Positions 53,401 to 62,945 of a stretch of DNA of 64,000 nucleotides are shown piece after piece. How positions within the stretch are numbered: the first letter of the stretch is position 1; each line of letters begins with the position of its first letter. The notes beneath the pieces were generated by a model. The model was not told the origin of the DNA. It searched no databases and saw only the letters and a program-made list of their open reading frames with translations. The DNA is from Linyphia triangularis (lineage: Eukaryota > Arthropoda > Arachnida > Araneae > Linyphiidae): positions 8,997,796 to 9,061,795 of the forward strand of contig OZ021730.1 of assembly GCA_963978545.1 (NCBI GenBank). Direction: 5' to 3'. The translations under genes were made by a program, and so were the position numbers.

Positions 53401-55186
53401 AATTTCAAATTTTTAAAGAACATATCCCCGAAAAATACAGTGATTTGTTAATGAGGAAAGGAGTGTATCCATATTCTTATATCAATAGTTTTGATATATT
53501 TCAAGAAACATGTCTCCCAAAAAAGGATGCATTTTTTAATGAATTAACTGAACAGCCTGTTTCGGATGCTGACTATAATCATGCCATCAATGTATGGAAT
53601 ACTTTAAATTTAAAAACCTTAGGAGATTATCATGATATTTACGTAAAAACAGATGTGTTATTACTAGCTGATATTTTTGAAAACTTTAGATTGGTAAGTT
53701 TAACAAACTATCATATTGATCCCTGTCATGTTTTTACCGCGGCTGGACTAGCATGGCAAGCATGTCTTAAAATGACTAAAGTTGAACTAGAATTAATAAC
53801 AGATCCAGATATGTACCTGTTTTTTGAAAAGTCTTTAAGGGGTGGGGTCAGCACTATCTCAAACAGATACAGTAAAGCCAATAACAAATATCTTCCAGAC
53901 TATGATCCCCAAAAACCCTCAAAATATATTATGTATTTAGATTTTAATAATTTGTATGGATTTGGAATGAGCCAACACTTACCAATTCAAAACTTTAGAT
54001 GGTTAACAGAACAAGAGGTTGAAAATCTTGATATCGAAAACTATGATGACTCTTCGTCAAAAGGTTATACGTTAGAAGTTGATTTAAAAGTGCCAAAAGA
54101 AACACATGACTATTTTAACGACTATACATTAGCCCCTGAAAATATATCAATTACACCAGATATGATATCTCCTTATAGTAGACAAGTTGCCCATGAATGT
54201 AACACAGACATTCAAACTTCTCAAAAATTAACCCCTAATTTAAATGACAAAACACGTTATGTTTTACATATTCGCAATTTAAAACTATATCTATCTTTAG
54301 GTATGAGGCTAACTCGTATACACCGTGTTGTTGTTTTCGACCAATCTGCTTGGTTGAAAAAATATATAGATTTCAATACTGACAAAAGAAAAAACGCAAA
54401 AAATGCTTTCGAAAAAGATTTTTATAAACTTATGAACAACAGTGTTTATGGAAAAACGTTAGAAAATTTAAGAAATAGAATGAACGTATATCTAGTACAA
54501 ACAGAAAAGAAATTAAAAAAGTTAATTTCATCCCCAAGTTTTCATGCATTTAAAATATTCAATAACAACTTAGTAGGCGTATAATCGTCCGATATTCACC
54601 GGAGCCGTAGTTTTGGATTTGAGTAAACATTTAATGTATAATTTTCACTATAATTTCGCAAAACAAAAATATGGTTAACAAATAAAGTTATTATTTACTG
54701 ATACAGATTCGTTGCGTTATGAAATTGAATGTAATGATTTTTATGAAGACATGAGTAAAAACCTTCAATATTTCGATACATCTGATTATCCCACAAATCA
54801 CATTGCCTTTAGTAATCAAAATAAAAAAGTCGTCGGGATAATGAAGGCTGAAATGAATGCATCACTTATAAGAGAATTTGTTGGTTTAAAAGCTAAGATG
54901 TATAGTATAGAAACGGAGCATTGTATTAAAAAAAACTGCAAAGGAAGTTCCTAAGGTTGCGCTGCAGAAAAAAATCACTCATGATGATTATAGGCAGTGT
55001 TTAAAAGAAAACAAACAAACGAGAGTAGAAAGTACTCGTATTGTTAACGATAATCATCAACTATATACAGCAAAAATCAATAAAATAGCTCTAAATCCAT
55101 ATGATGATAAGCGATTTATTTTAGATGACGGTTTTTCAACCTTAGCACATGGGCATTTTAAAATCCCATCTTTAATGGATGATTAA
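50437..55186 (+). pseudogene. Polinton protein-primed DNA polymerase B, spliced, zinc-finger N-terminus, several frameshifts
   Basis: Exon 1 50437-50469 (MEFNDSDTEND, then GTAAGT), exon 2 50577-50906 (110 codons with a tandem repeat of about 29 residues, SSTVNSRRFVDPNEEL twice, then GTAAGA), exon 3 from 51570; all phase 0. Exon 3 encodes two C2H2-like fingers (CDICERQFSSKYNLLRH, CMHCQRVYYRNDIFKDH), a finger near 52680, Exo I (YSDFECAL), Exo II (NLRNYDSHLLM), Exo III (YHDIYVKTDVLLLAD), Pol A (YLDFNNLYGFGM), Pol B (LMNNSVYGKTLEN) and Pol C (FTDTDSLRYE). Frame breaks near 52885, 53018, 54585-54705 and 54950. It replicates the element from protein-primed ends. This copy is not translatable as one protein. 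Confidence 0.9.
51101..51774 (+). repeat. Tandem duplication of the zinc-finger exon and its acceptor
   Basis: Unit 1 (about 51101-51420) and unit 2 (about 51428-51774) both contain the intron end (AATTAATAGAAGCTATTTTA, pyrimidine tract, AG acceptor at 51214-51215 and 51568-51569) and the exon start with the two zinc fingers. Unit 1 ends in a stop after KRKATYLF; unit 2 continues into the polymerase. Unit 2 has a 21-bp extra piece near 51465. Confidence 0.88.
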
Positions 55187-55740
55187 ATAATTATTTACAT
55201 TTTCTTTTGCTGTATATAGTTGATGAATGAAATATTATGAAAAACTGTAATTGGACAAACTATGATGTATCTTGAAAATATTGTTAAAACTTGGATGTAA
55301 AAATGAAAAAAAAATTAAATTCTAATATGTATTGAATAAATTGATTCATTGAAAACAACTGTTTCCTTATTTGACTAGAGACTATCTTTCATTCGATTTA
55401 AACTTGTTCATATTAGTATTCATTATACTTAATCATATACATATTTCTTTTTCATTCAATAAGTTTATTCACATGATATTAGTACAGTAAAATTATAAAT
55501 GCTCATAAACCGTAGTTCTCTAAACTTAAACTAAATATTAAACGTGTAATTTTATTTATTTTCAAGGAACTACCATTTTTCGATGAAATGTACCAATTTT
55601 TTCAAATAATTAGAAGATCACACAATAGAGTGAGAGAAAGATTTCCACCTCCATATGTAAGAAAAAGAAACATTGATAGAAGAAAAGGATGAAATAATTT
55701 TTTTTTCCTGTAAAATAAACTCACAATAAACAAAAATATA
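55187..55740. other. Non-coding region between polymerase and right TIR
   Basis: AT-rich with AATAAA-like words after the polymerase stop. A short frame near 55560-55690 (encoding RNNxxFFDEMYQFFQ-like text) is not recognised. No other feature. Confidence 0.45.
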
Positions 55741-56000
55741 CAAGAAATTTTATTAATTCGTATCTGTATTCCAACTCCTAACATCTTTACATTGAAATAG
55801 AAAAATTTCCAGTTTCGTTAAGATAAAGAGTGAAATCAATAGCCAATCGTTCACTATCGGTCAAAATATAGATGAACGACAACAGTAGCCATAAACAAAT
55901 GCATAAGCACGTTCCATTTGTAACCTCACTTGGTAAATTCATACTATCAACTGAAGATTTAGTTTATAAACACTAGCTTAAAAACACTCTTACTAACATG

Positions 56001-56085
56001 ATATCATGGCAGAGTGGTTAGAGCAGAAAACAATAATTACTCTTTCATAGTATCCTTTTACGGGTTCGAATCTCACCCTAAAAAT
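56001..56085 (+). other. tRNA-like sequence in the right TIR
   Basis: Plus-strand copy of the 41258-41345 sequence: ATCATGGCAGAGTGGTTAGAG and later CGGGTTCGAATCTC. Same remarks apply: Pol III-box-like motifs, poor tRNA folding. Confidence 0.6.
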
Positions 56086-56113
56086 ATTAATTTAATTATA
56101 AAATAAATTTTGT

Positions 56114-56297
56114 TGGTTGGTTGGTTGTATTCAGATTATCTGGCGCCGTCAGCAACACGAGGGCTATAATGCGCCGAAACTTTCGTCATTAGACAAGCCA
56201 ACATACATTTACAAACACCCATGCCTAATACGGGACTCGAACCCGCAACCTCACGGTCTAGAAGCCAGCACGCTAACCACTACACCGTTTGGTCGGC
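56114..56297 (-). repeat. tRNA-derived SINE in the right TIR
   Basis: Target-site duplication AAATAAATTTTGT (56101-56113, 56298-56310). Not present at the equivalent position of the left TIR. Confidence 0.93.
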
Positions 56298-56612
56298 AAA
56301 TAAATTTTGTAAACATATAGTTTTATTATTCAACACTAGATGGCGCCACCAGCTTTGTAAGATAGGTAAGATCACTCAGTTCGAACATTCCCCGCAATGA
56401 CGTCACTCTGTCACCCCTGCTCCCTGAATTAGAACTCTCTGCTCCCTGGGTTAGAACTCTCTGCTCCGTGAGTTAGAACTTTCTGCTCCCCTTGCTCCCC
56501 ACGTTAGAACTTTCTGCTCCCCTTGCTCCCTAAGTTAGAACTTTCTGCTCCCTGGGTTAGAACTCCCTCTGCTCCGGTGAGTTAGAACTCTCATTTTTAT
56601 ACTACTCATGAT

Positions 56613-57210
56613 GTCGCGATTTTGACCCGCGTTTGCACCACTTGATATGCGGTTGACAAGTCAAGCGAGCTATTTCCAAAATAATCACGATCGGGCTAAG
56701 CAGAATAGTGAATGAAGAGAAAAGACAGAAATACTTGAATAATGCACTTTTCACAATGGACAATTCCGCATTTTCTAAAAACGAATGAAATTGATTTATA
56801 TTTATAAAGAATTCCTGATTCTAAATATTCAAATAAAAGTCTTTTTAAAAAATTAGTTATTTAAATATTAAGAAAATAAAATGAGCAAAAACCCCTCAAA
56901 TTACGATCCGCTCAAAACGGGCCGATTTTGAGTATGATGTCAAGGCCCCGAAAGGTTCGGTGACGAAATCCCTTCGCTCCGTTTTTTATGGGGAGGTTTC
57001 TACCACAAAGTGTTAGCTATATACTCTGTGGTTTCTACTTAGTTGTTGTCGTTTCTCAAATATTTTTGGTCGCCTATTTCGTAGGTATTTGTTTTTTATT
57101 TAATTACAAAAATGGAACCTGGTTTTGTAAGAGGTATGCTATGTAAGAGGTATAGTTTGCTGAGTCCTTTGAGAATTCTTTTCATTCTTATGCTCTTTGT
57201 AATTGATTAA
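56613..57210. other. Non-coding stretch right of the Polinton
   Basis: Contains a mildly GC-richer part (56900-57030) with an imperfect inverted pair, ACCACAAAGTGTTAGCTATA and TATACTCTGTGGTTTCT. It may be the 5' end of the mariner-like relic, but this is not established. Confidence 0.4.
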
Positions 57211-57865
57211 AATGTATTCAAATAACGAATACGCAGATATGCACCTCATTCTGGGAAAATGCGATAAAGATGCAAGTGCTGCAGCACCGCTTATATGCTC
57301 AAATATATCCAGAAAGAAAACACCCGGATAAAAATGTTTTTACAAGATTGGATTTCCGCATGCGGGAGAATGGCCACGTTTCTCCTTTTACTGCGGGTCA
57401 TGGAAGGTGTAAAGGATCGGTTGGTAATGAAGATTCCGTTCTTTTAGCTGTAATACAAGATCATGGACGAAGCATTCGTTCATTGGCAAAACAATTTAAT
57501 CTCAGAGTTGCAACAATTCATTCCATTTTACATGGCGATACGATGCATCCATTCCATTACACGCAAATACAGGCATTACTTCCTCGTGATCACCTAATAG
57601 AGTTGGATTTTGTGAATGGTTGCTTCAAAAACCAGCTAGCTTCTTCAGCAGAATTTTATGGACAGATAAGGCAAACTTCAATCAGCAAGGAATATTCAAC
57701 ATCCACAACAGTCACGTATGGTCCGAGATCAACCCTCATGCTACCTATGTTTCAAGGTCACAAAAAAAGTTAAGTATTAACGTGTGGGCCAGAATTCTCG
57801 GAACATCGTTAGTAGTCAAGATGAACAAAATTTTGTATGTAAATACTTTATTTGCATTGCCAGTA
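57211..57865 (+). pseudogene. mariner-like (Tc1/mariner superfamily) transposase relic
   Basis: Starts MYSNNEYADMHLILGKCDKD, shifts frame near 57275, then YAQIYPERKHPDKNVFTRLD, a helix-turn-helix region (GRSIRSLAKQFNLRVATIHS) and HPFHYTQIQALLPRDHLIEL. After a second shift near 57640: FFSRILWTDKANFNQQGIFN, then NPHATYVSRSQKKLSINVWA. The first catalytic Asp is in WTDKANF, where the usual Glu after it is Lys. Only the first half of the protein remains; the rest of the catalytic triad is missing. This transposase type is common in arthropods. Confidence 0.8.
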
Positions 57866-57892
57866 TTTATGTGTATTTGCAACTTATTTTAG

Positions 57893-58744
57893 TGATTTTG
57901 GGCTCAGATCAACTTGTCATAGTGTTTAACCACTATGAAGAAAAGCATGGATAGTCCAGTCGTAGCCATCAAACACTTGAGAGACCATAAAATACTTGGT
58001 AGACCAGCCGCTGATGACAATGCATTCGATCTGCCATGTTTCAATTCGAATGGATAAGTGCAAGTGGGTTAATTAGTAATCCGAAGCTGTAATAATAAAA
58101 TGTGCATAATTTAATTGCATTTTAATGAGACTTTAAGAGCGTCGGCGAGGTTCGATCACGAGACCTCTTGCATGATGGATCAGCATTCTGCCTTTTTTAG
58201 CAGCAGACATTGAGACATCGTTACAACTGAACAATTCAGAGCTACAAGAATATAAAGAAAAATGCCTTCAACGAGATCTTTAAAGAGGAAACTAAAACGC
58301 ATTTTGTCTTGTATGGAAAGAAATAGAGAACATTCTCGTCAAAAAACACAACCAAAACAAGACCATTGAAATTCAAAAAATCAAAAAAAAATACTTTTCA
58401 GTTCCCTTTAAAAGACCTCAGCGAAGACCTAACGAAAGGCAGTCCTCATTACATATTGCTGGGAAGGCAATTTCATGATATGTTAAGTATGTGATTTCTT
58501 TAGAAGTTTTAAAAAGCAGCCCCCTGTTGAACACCTGGTTTTTCAAACCTGAGTTTTATTACTCTTTTTAGTTAAATGGTTATAAAGAAGTCAAGGGTTT
58601 AAAAAGTTTTATTACCACACAGGTGGTGAGTTTTGAAATACAGATATTTTTATAAAGGAATACCTTAGAGCCAATAAGGCCAGGCCAAAATATAGGCGGG
58701 TCTACAACTGACCATTCAAGTAAAGATGTTGAATATTTTGGGCG
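57893..58744. other. Non-coding stretch with a weak tRNA-like inverted segment
   Basis: 58131-58205 read on the minus strand has GGCAGAATGCTGATCC and TGATCGAACCTCG, weak A- and B-box-like words. 58350-58440 resembles 59880-59935 faintly (TTCAGTTCCCTTTAAAAGAC versus TTCAGTTTCCATTTGAAAGAC). No gene seen. Confidence 0.4.
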
Positions 58745-58758
58745 GTGCGTTAAGCATG

Positions 58759-58898
58759 GTTGGTTGTATTCAGATTATCTGGCGCCGTCAGCAACACGAG
58801 GGCTATAATGCGCCGAAACTTTCGTCATTAGACAAGCCAACATACATTTACAAACACCCATGCCTACGCGGGACTCGAACCCGCAACCTCGCGGTCTA
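58759..58898 (-). repeat. tRNA-derived SINE, 5'-truncated
   Basis: Target-site duplication GTGCGTTAAGCATG (58745-58758, 58899-58912). It lacks the first ~40 bases of the tRNA head. Confidence 0.93.
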
Positions 58899-58935
58899 GT
58901 GCGTTAAGCATGATTTGAAAGTGAGTTTTAATGGG

Positions 58936-59116
58936 TTGGTTGGTTGGTTGTATTCAGATTATCTGGCGCCGTCAGCAACACGAGGGCTATAATGCACCGA
59001 AACATTCGTCATTAGACAAGCCAACATACATTTACAAACACCCATGCCAACACGGGACTCGAACCCGCAACCTCGCGGTCTAGAAGCTAGCACGCTAACC
59101 ACTATACAGTTTGGTC
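58936..59116 (-). repeat. tRNA-derived SINE
   Basis: Target-site duplication GAGTTTTAATGGG (58923-58935, 59117-59129). Full-length, 37 bp from the previous copy, same orientation. Confidence 0.93.
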
Positions 59117-59129
59117 GAGTTTTAATGGG

Positions 59130-60696
59130 AAGAATGGAGATGCAAAAAACTTGGCCCGTCAACAATTATTATAGAGAGTTGACAATTCCGAATATGACAG
59201 TTCACAACTATCCTTAAGATGTTTTCTGTGAACGAGAAATTGACGATGGTGCTGAGTCCATGTAAGTCCATTTACATATAGTTTTCCAGTCGAGAATTTA
59301 TTTAATTTAATTGGGACAATTTGGTTTATATATAATTGTTCTTGAACCAATTTTGATATTAGTTTTGATTTAATGTGTTTCCTTGAGTAAATGTAACATT
59401 GTATTTTGTATTACTAATTTAGACCAGAATTAAAGTAGTTATTTATTTAGCAAGTGTTTGTTGTTATGAGTTTCAGATAACTTGAGTTATTGCACAATAT
59501 TGAGTATGTTATTATTTCACTTATTTAAGAAGGAGTTATTGCATTATTATATTATCACAGATATTAGTTATTAGGCCCAAACGCGCAATGTACTACGACG
59601 CTAATCAAAAGGAGTCACTCAGCCAAAAGGAGGCAATCAGCCACCCAACAATATGGATTACCTAAAAATGAACTGCCCAATGTTTTACGATGTTTCCGTG
59701 CAATATAGTCCTCTTGTTTAGTAGCTGTTGCTAAGACATAAGATAAAACTAAGTAATACTTTTCCATAGCTACCCCTAACAGTAGTAAATTTAACTTGTT
59801 GGTTTAGTTGATTACCTGAATTTTATTACGATCGCGTTCGAACTTATGTGCAATTTGATGGGAGTTTTCCGTATTTCCTTCCATTCAAGACGAAAATGTG
59901 TTTCAGTTTCCATTTGAAAGACCTCCCGGAAGGCGTTTCACCTTTTATTATGGATAATCCAATAATGATTTGCCTATGTTTGATCATTCAATACAGTATA
60001 GTCCTCTTGTACCTGTTGCTAAAAAAATCAGATACAACGAATTCAGTTAAATACTTTCTTGAGTGTAATTGGTTGTACACCTGTTTCTTTTGTTAAAATA
60101 CTGGTCGCGTCGTCGGGGTAGGGGGGGGGGGGGAGCGTAGTGTCAATTCCTTTCCCTTATTCCGATCTCAAGCCGAAAGCGAATCTTTAATATTTTCTTA
60201 CATGATTTGTTTGGTTCGGCTTTTTTCTTTTCCATTCTTATCGATTAATTGAACTAACTTTCCAAATAAAATTGTAAATTCTTCCTTAGATATTCTTTGG
60301 TTATTTGCTAACGCTTGTCATTTAAAACTTAACAAAATGAATAATAAATAATTGAAAATATTGATTTATTTTCAATTTGATTTTGTTGACTTACAGAGAG
60401 TATGCAAAACCTTTTTGTCATCTTGTTTTATTTATAAAATTATTGTAAGATTAAATGTACTTTTCATTATTGTGTACAGATATAGCCAAGAAAATTATCT
60501 AAACATGCATCGACACATTATTTGTTGCTTTCCAAAAAATAATGAAATTTTTTCTTAGATATCCTGTTAATGGTTATTTGCTTACGCTTGTCATTTAAAC
60601 TTAACTGCATGAATGATAAAAGACTGCAAATTATTTGTTACTTTCAAACTGAATTTGTTCAAAGGAAGCAGTACAAATAGAAGAAATGCAACCAAT
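59130..60696. other. Non-coding stretch with old direct repeats and a poly-G tract
   Basis: Two diverged repeat pairs: about 59650-59760 with 59945-60060 (TATAGTCCTCTTGT and CTGTTGCTAA in both), and about 60280-60340 with 60550-60625 (TTATTTGCTAACGCTTGTCA and TTATTTGCTTACGCTTGTCA). A run of about 14 G lies near 60121-60134. No gene. Confidence 0.5.
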
Positions 60697-60697
60697 T

Positions 60698-60880
60698 TGG
60701 TTGGTTGGTTTATACGCTCAACGACCTATTTTTATGCAGTGACGGCTAATCAGGCCGTAACCAACAGCTTCACGTGGATTCCGAACCACAACGAACATCA
60801 TGCTTAATCCGGAATTCGAACCCCGCACCTTTTGACATGCATGACCAGAGCGCTAACCACACGCCATCAGATGGTTAACT
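60698..60880 (-). repeat. Second SINE family with a different tRNA head and the same (AACC)n tail
   Basis: Left end TTGGTTGGTTGGTTTATAC; right part is an inverted tRNA-like head with GGGGTTCGAATTCC as B box and GTGTGGTTAGCGCTCTGG as A box. The body (TGCAGTGACGGCTAATCAGG) is unlike the common SINE. No clear target-site duplication. Confidence 0.7.
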
Positions 60881-61540
60881 AAACAATCTGGAAATGATGT
60901 TGAAAATGGTAGATAAATATAAAAATAATACAACTTTAACAGCAAGATTATTATTTTTAAAAAGAGTTGTAACTTAAGAGTGCAAGGAAAATACATATTG
61001 ACGTTTAAAATGCTTTAATAACTTGATTCGGAAGCGAACATTATTTCCTTTTAATATTTCAGTAACGATTAAAGAAGCATGATGGAATTGAATAATTTCT
61101 TTCGCACATCACATATATTCACCGAATTCTGTTTCGTATTAAATAGTTTCAATAAAAACCGAAAACTATGTAAGTTTGTTATTGAATAAATTTACAGAGC
61201 TAACAGAAGACGAATTAAAAGTAGCAAATATTTTAATAAAATAACATATTTTGAAGATTTTCTGAATTTTATTTTGCTACAATTCGACTTATAATTCATG
61301 AATCGTGAATATTAAAGAAATTGCTATTGGCGCATTTGATTTAAAGTAAGCTTTAGTTTTTTTTTGTTTTTTATTCAAACATATCCAAATATTATTTTAT
61401 TAATGGCAATTAATTTACGTTTAAAGTAATAACTAGTTAATTAATAATTAACCTTAAAAATTATTAAATTAATAACTAATATTATTACTTTAATAAGAAA
61501 CATTATATTCTTGAAATATTTAATGCTAATTAATCTCACT
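60881..61540. other. AT-rich non-coding stretch
   Basis: No gene or repeat recognised. Confidence 0.5.
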
Positions 61541-61650
61541 AGGTGGCGCCACTATAAAATTTTGGTTTGCATGTATTTTTGTATGGGTTGGAGGGTAATT
61601 TGTAAATTTCAGTCTGGCAACACTGGACATATCTCTCGATCCAACAAGCA

Positions 61651-61860
61651 ATGTCCTCATTCGATGCAGATTTTCTTATTTCCCTGGTGCAGGAGGCACC
61701 TGTACTATGGGATAAGACTTCGGAATCCTACAAAATAAAATCCGCAACAGATGACGCATGGGACGAGATTTTTGATCTGTTAAATAAAGATCATGAAGAT
61801 GTAACGTCACAAAAGGAAAAAAAAATATTCGCTAAGTGTCATGTTTTATATTCTAAATAA
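61651..61860 (+). CDS. MADF-domain fragment, possibly a first exon
   Basis: 69 codons: MSSFDADFLISLVQEAPVLW, then YKIKSATDDAWDEIFDLLNK and a charged end. This fits the first two helices of a MADF (Myb/SANT-like, Adf-1) DNA-binding domain: FLxxLVxxxPxLWDKxSxxYKxxxxxxxAWxEI. The third helix is missing, so it is an exon or a fragment. TATAAAA at 61553-61559 lies about 100 bp upstream and may be a promoter. MADF proteins are host factors and also partners of Harbinger transposons. I see no further exon in the window. Confidence 0.5.
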   Translation: MSSFDADFLISLVQEAPVLWDKTSESYKIKSATDDAWDEIFDLLNKDHEDVTSQKEKKIFAKCHVLYSK

Positions 61861-62612
61861 AATTTGTTTAAAAAAAAAAAACGTAAACTCATAACAATCA
61901 CACTCAGTTTGGCGATGAAGTTTTTGTTTTTAGTGTATGGATTTCAACTCGCATGTTGGTTTATATACCGAGAAAAGCTATGCAGGTATTGCTTTCAAAA
62001 AATTTACTTGGAATGTACTCTAATAAAAATTTAAGATTAAATTCCCTCACATGTTTTATATAGCAATGTTTAAAAATCAGTGTTCGTGCATGGTTTGCGA
62101 GATTTTGATTCAGCCGTGTATTTTTTTTTTTTTTTTTTTGCTGCATTTTTGCTCGCCGTTATATCGAATTTACTTATTTGTCCCAGAACACATTTCCAAA
62201 ATTAGATTACACACCTTCATCTCTTATATACAAATATCCATTATTTTTTATTCCATAACTTTTTCTCATTCCAATGCAGAAACCAAAATTTTCTTGTTTC
62301 TTTATTGTTTGTAAATTTACTAATATTAAAGACGATACAAAGAAAACAGAAAATTTTCATATAGCCTAGCCCATTAACACTCTTAAAAAGAAAAATGAAG
62401 ACAATTTCTGAGCTTTCGAGCAAGATTTCGTGCTTCAATGGCTTATTCAACAAAAAGAAAATCAATTAACTCCTTTTAGAGTTCCTCTTAAATCGTAACC
62501 ACTAAAATGACCTACTAATCCGTCCCTTACAAGTAGACGTGAAAAAAAAAATTAAAGGGGAATAGCGCGAGACTTCAAAACAGTGATCTAGAAAAAATAT
62601 CTCGCGGGCTTG
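61861..62612. other. AT-rich non-coding stretch
   Basis: Homopolymer runs (A near 61870, T near 62112-62130). The small open frames are low-complexity. Nothing supported. Confidence 0.5.
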
Positions 62613-62613
62613 G

Positions 62614-62821
62614 TTTGACAAGGTTCCAACTCACATTTTTCTCAAAAATGAGTTTTTTATACCATTGCATTTCAAATAAAGAGTACTATCACTGATAAAA
62701 TTTTCATAGTGCTCTTATGGATAATAATAAATTTACTAGAGTGACAAAGTTCCAACTGCCGAAAAAAATATCGAAATGTTGATTTGGCAAGGTTCCAACT
62801 GCAGTTAGAGCTTTGTCAAAC
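62614..62821. mobile_element. Candidate short inverted-repeat element (MITE-like)
   Basis: Left end TTTGACAAGGTTCCAACT and right end, inverted, TTTGACAAAGCTCTAACT (14 of 18 identical). Two further copies of the word (GTGACAAAGTTCCAACTGC at 62741, TGGCAAGGTTCCAACTGC at 62785) lie inside. No target-site duplication recognised. Confidence 0.45.
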
Positions 62822-62850
62822 TATAAATACAATTATTGCTTTAATTGCAA

Positions 62851-62900
62851 AACCTGCGGTCTAGAAGCTAGCATGCTAACCACTATACCGTTTGGTCGGC
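62851..62900 (-). repeat. SINE head fragment
   Basis: 50 bp of the tRNA-like 5' end of the common SINE (A box region), without B box or tail. Confidence 0.8.
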
Positions 62901-62945
62901 TGTTTCTGTGACATTCAAGTCATAGTAATTTTTATAAGATTAAGT

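Larger units (their letters stand above)
40839..56606 (+). mobile_element. Polinton/Maverick, complete from end to end, with 6-bp target-site duplication
   Basis: 15.8 kb bounded by inverted ends AGTAGTATAAAAATGAGAGT and by CATGAT on both sides (40833-40838, 56607-56612), the 6-bp duplication typical of Polintons. It holds the hallmark set: integrase, minor and major capsid proteins, adenain-type protease, packaging ATPase and protein-primed DNA polymerase B, plus basic core-like proteins, an AlkB-like and a PC4-like gene. Four SINEs (40897, 42901, 47249, 56114) add about 0.75 kb. Frameshifts in integrase, minor capsid, protease, ATPase and polymerase suggest a dead provirus-like copy. Confidence 0.95.
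55741..56606 (-). repeat. Polinton right terminal inverted repeat
   Basis: Inverse of 40839-41606. The outer part has about seven TTAGAACT...CTGCTCC units, against about three on the left. Contains the tRNA-like sequence at 56001-56085 and a SINE at 56114-56297. Ends TATACTACT, then CATGAT. Confidence 0.92.

Noticed and set aside
56410..56600. CRISPR-like array from regularly repeated TTAGAACT units
   Set aside because: A eukaryotic Polinton TIR minisatellite with contiguous diverged units; no spacers and no cas genes.
17282..59110. Functional tRNA genes at the many GGTTCGAGTCC sites
   Set aside because: Each lies at the head of a SINE with a tail and usually a target-site duplication, and the anticodon stem is imperfect.
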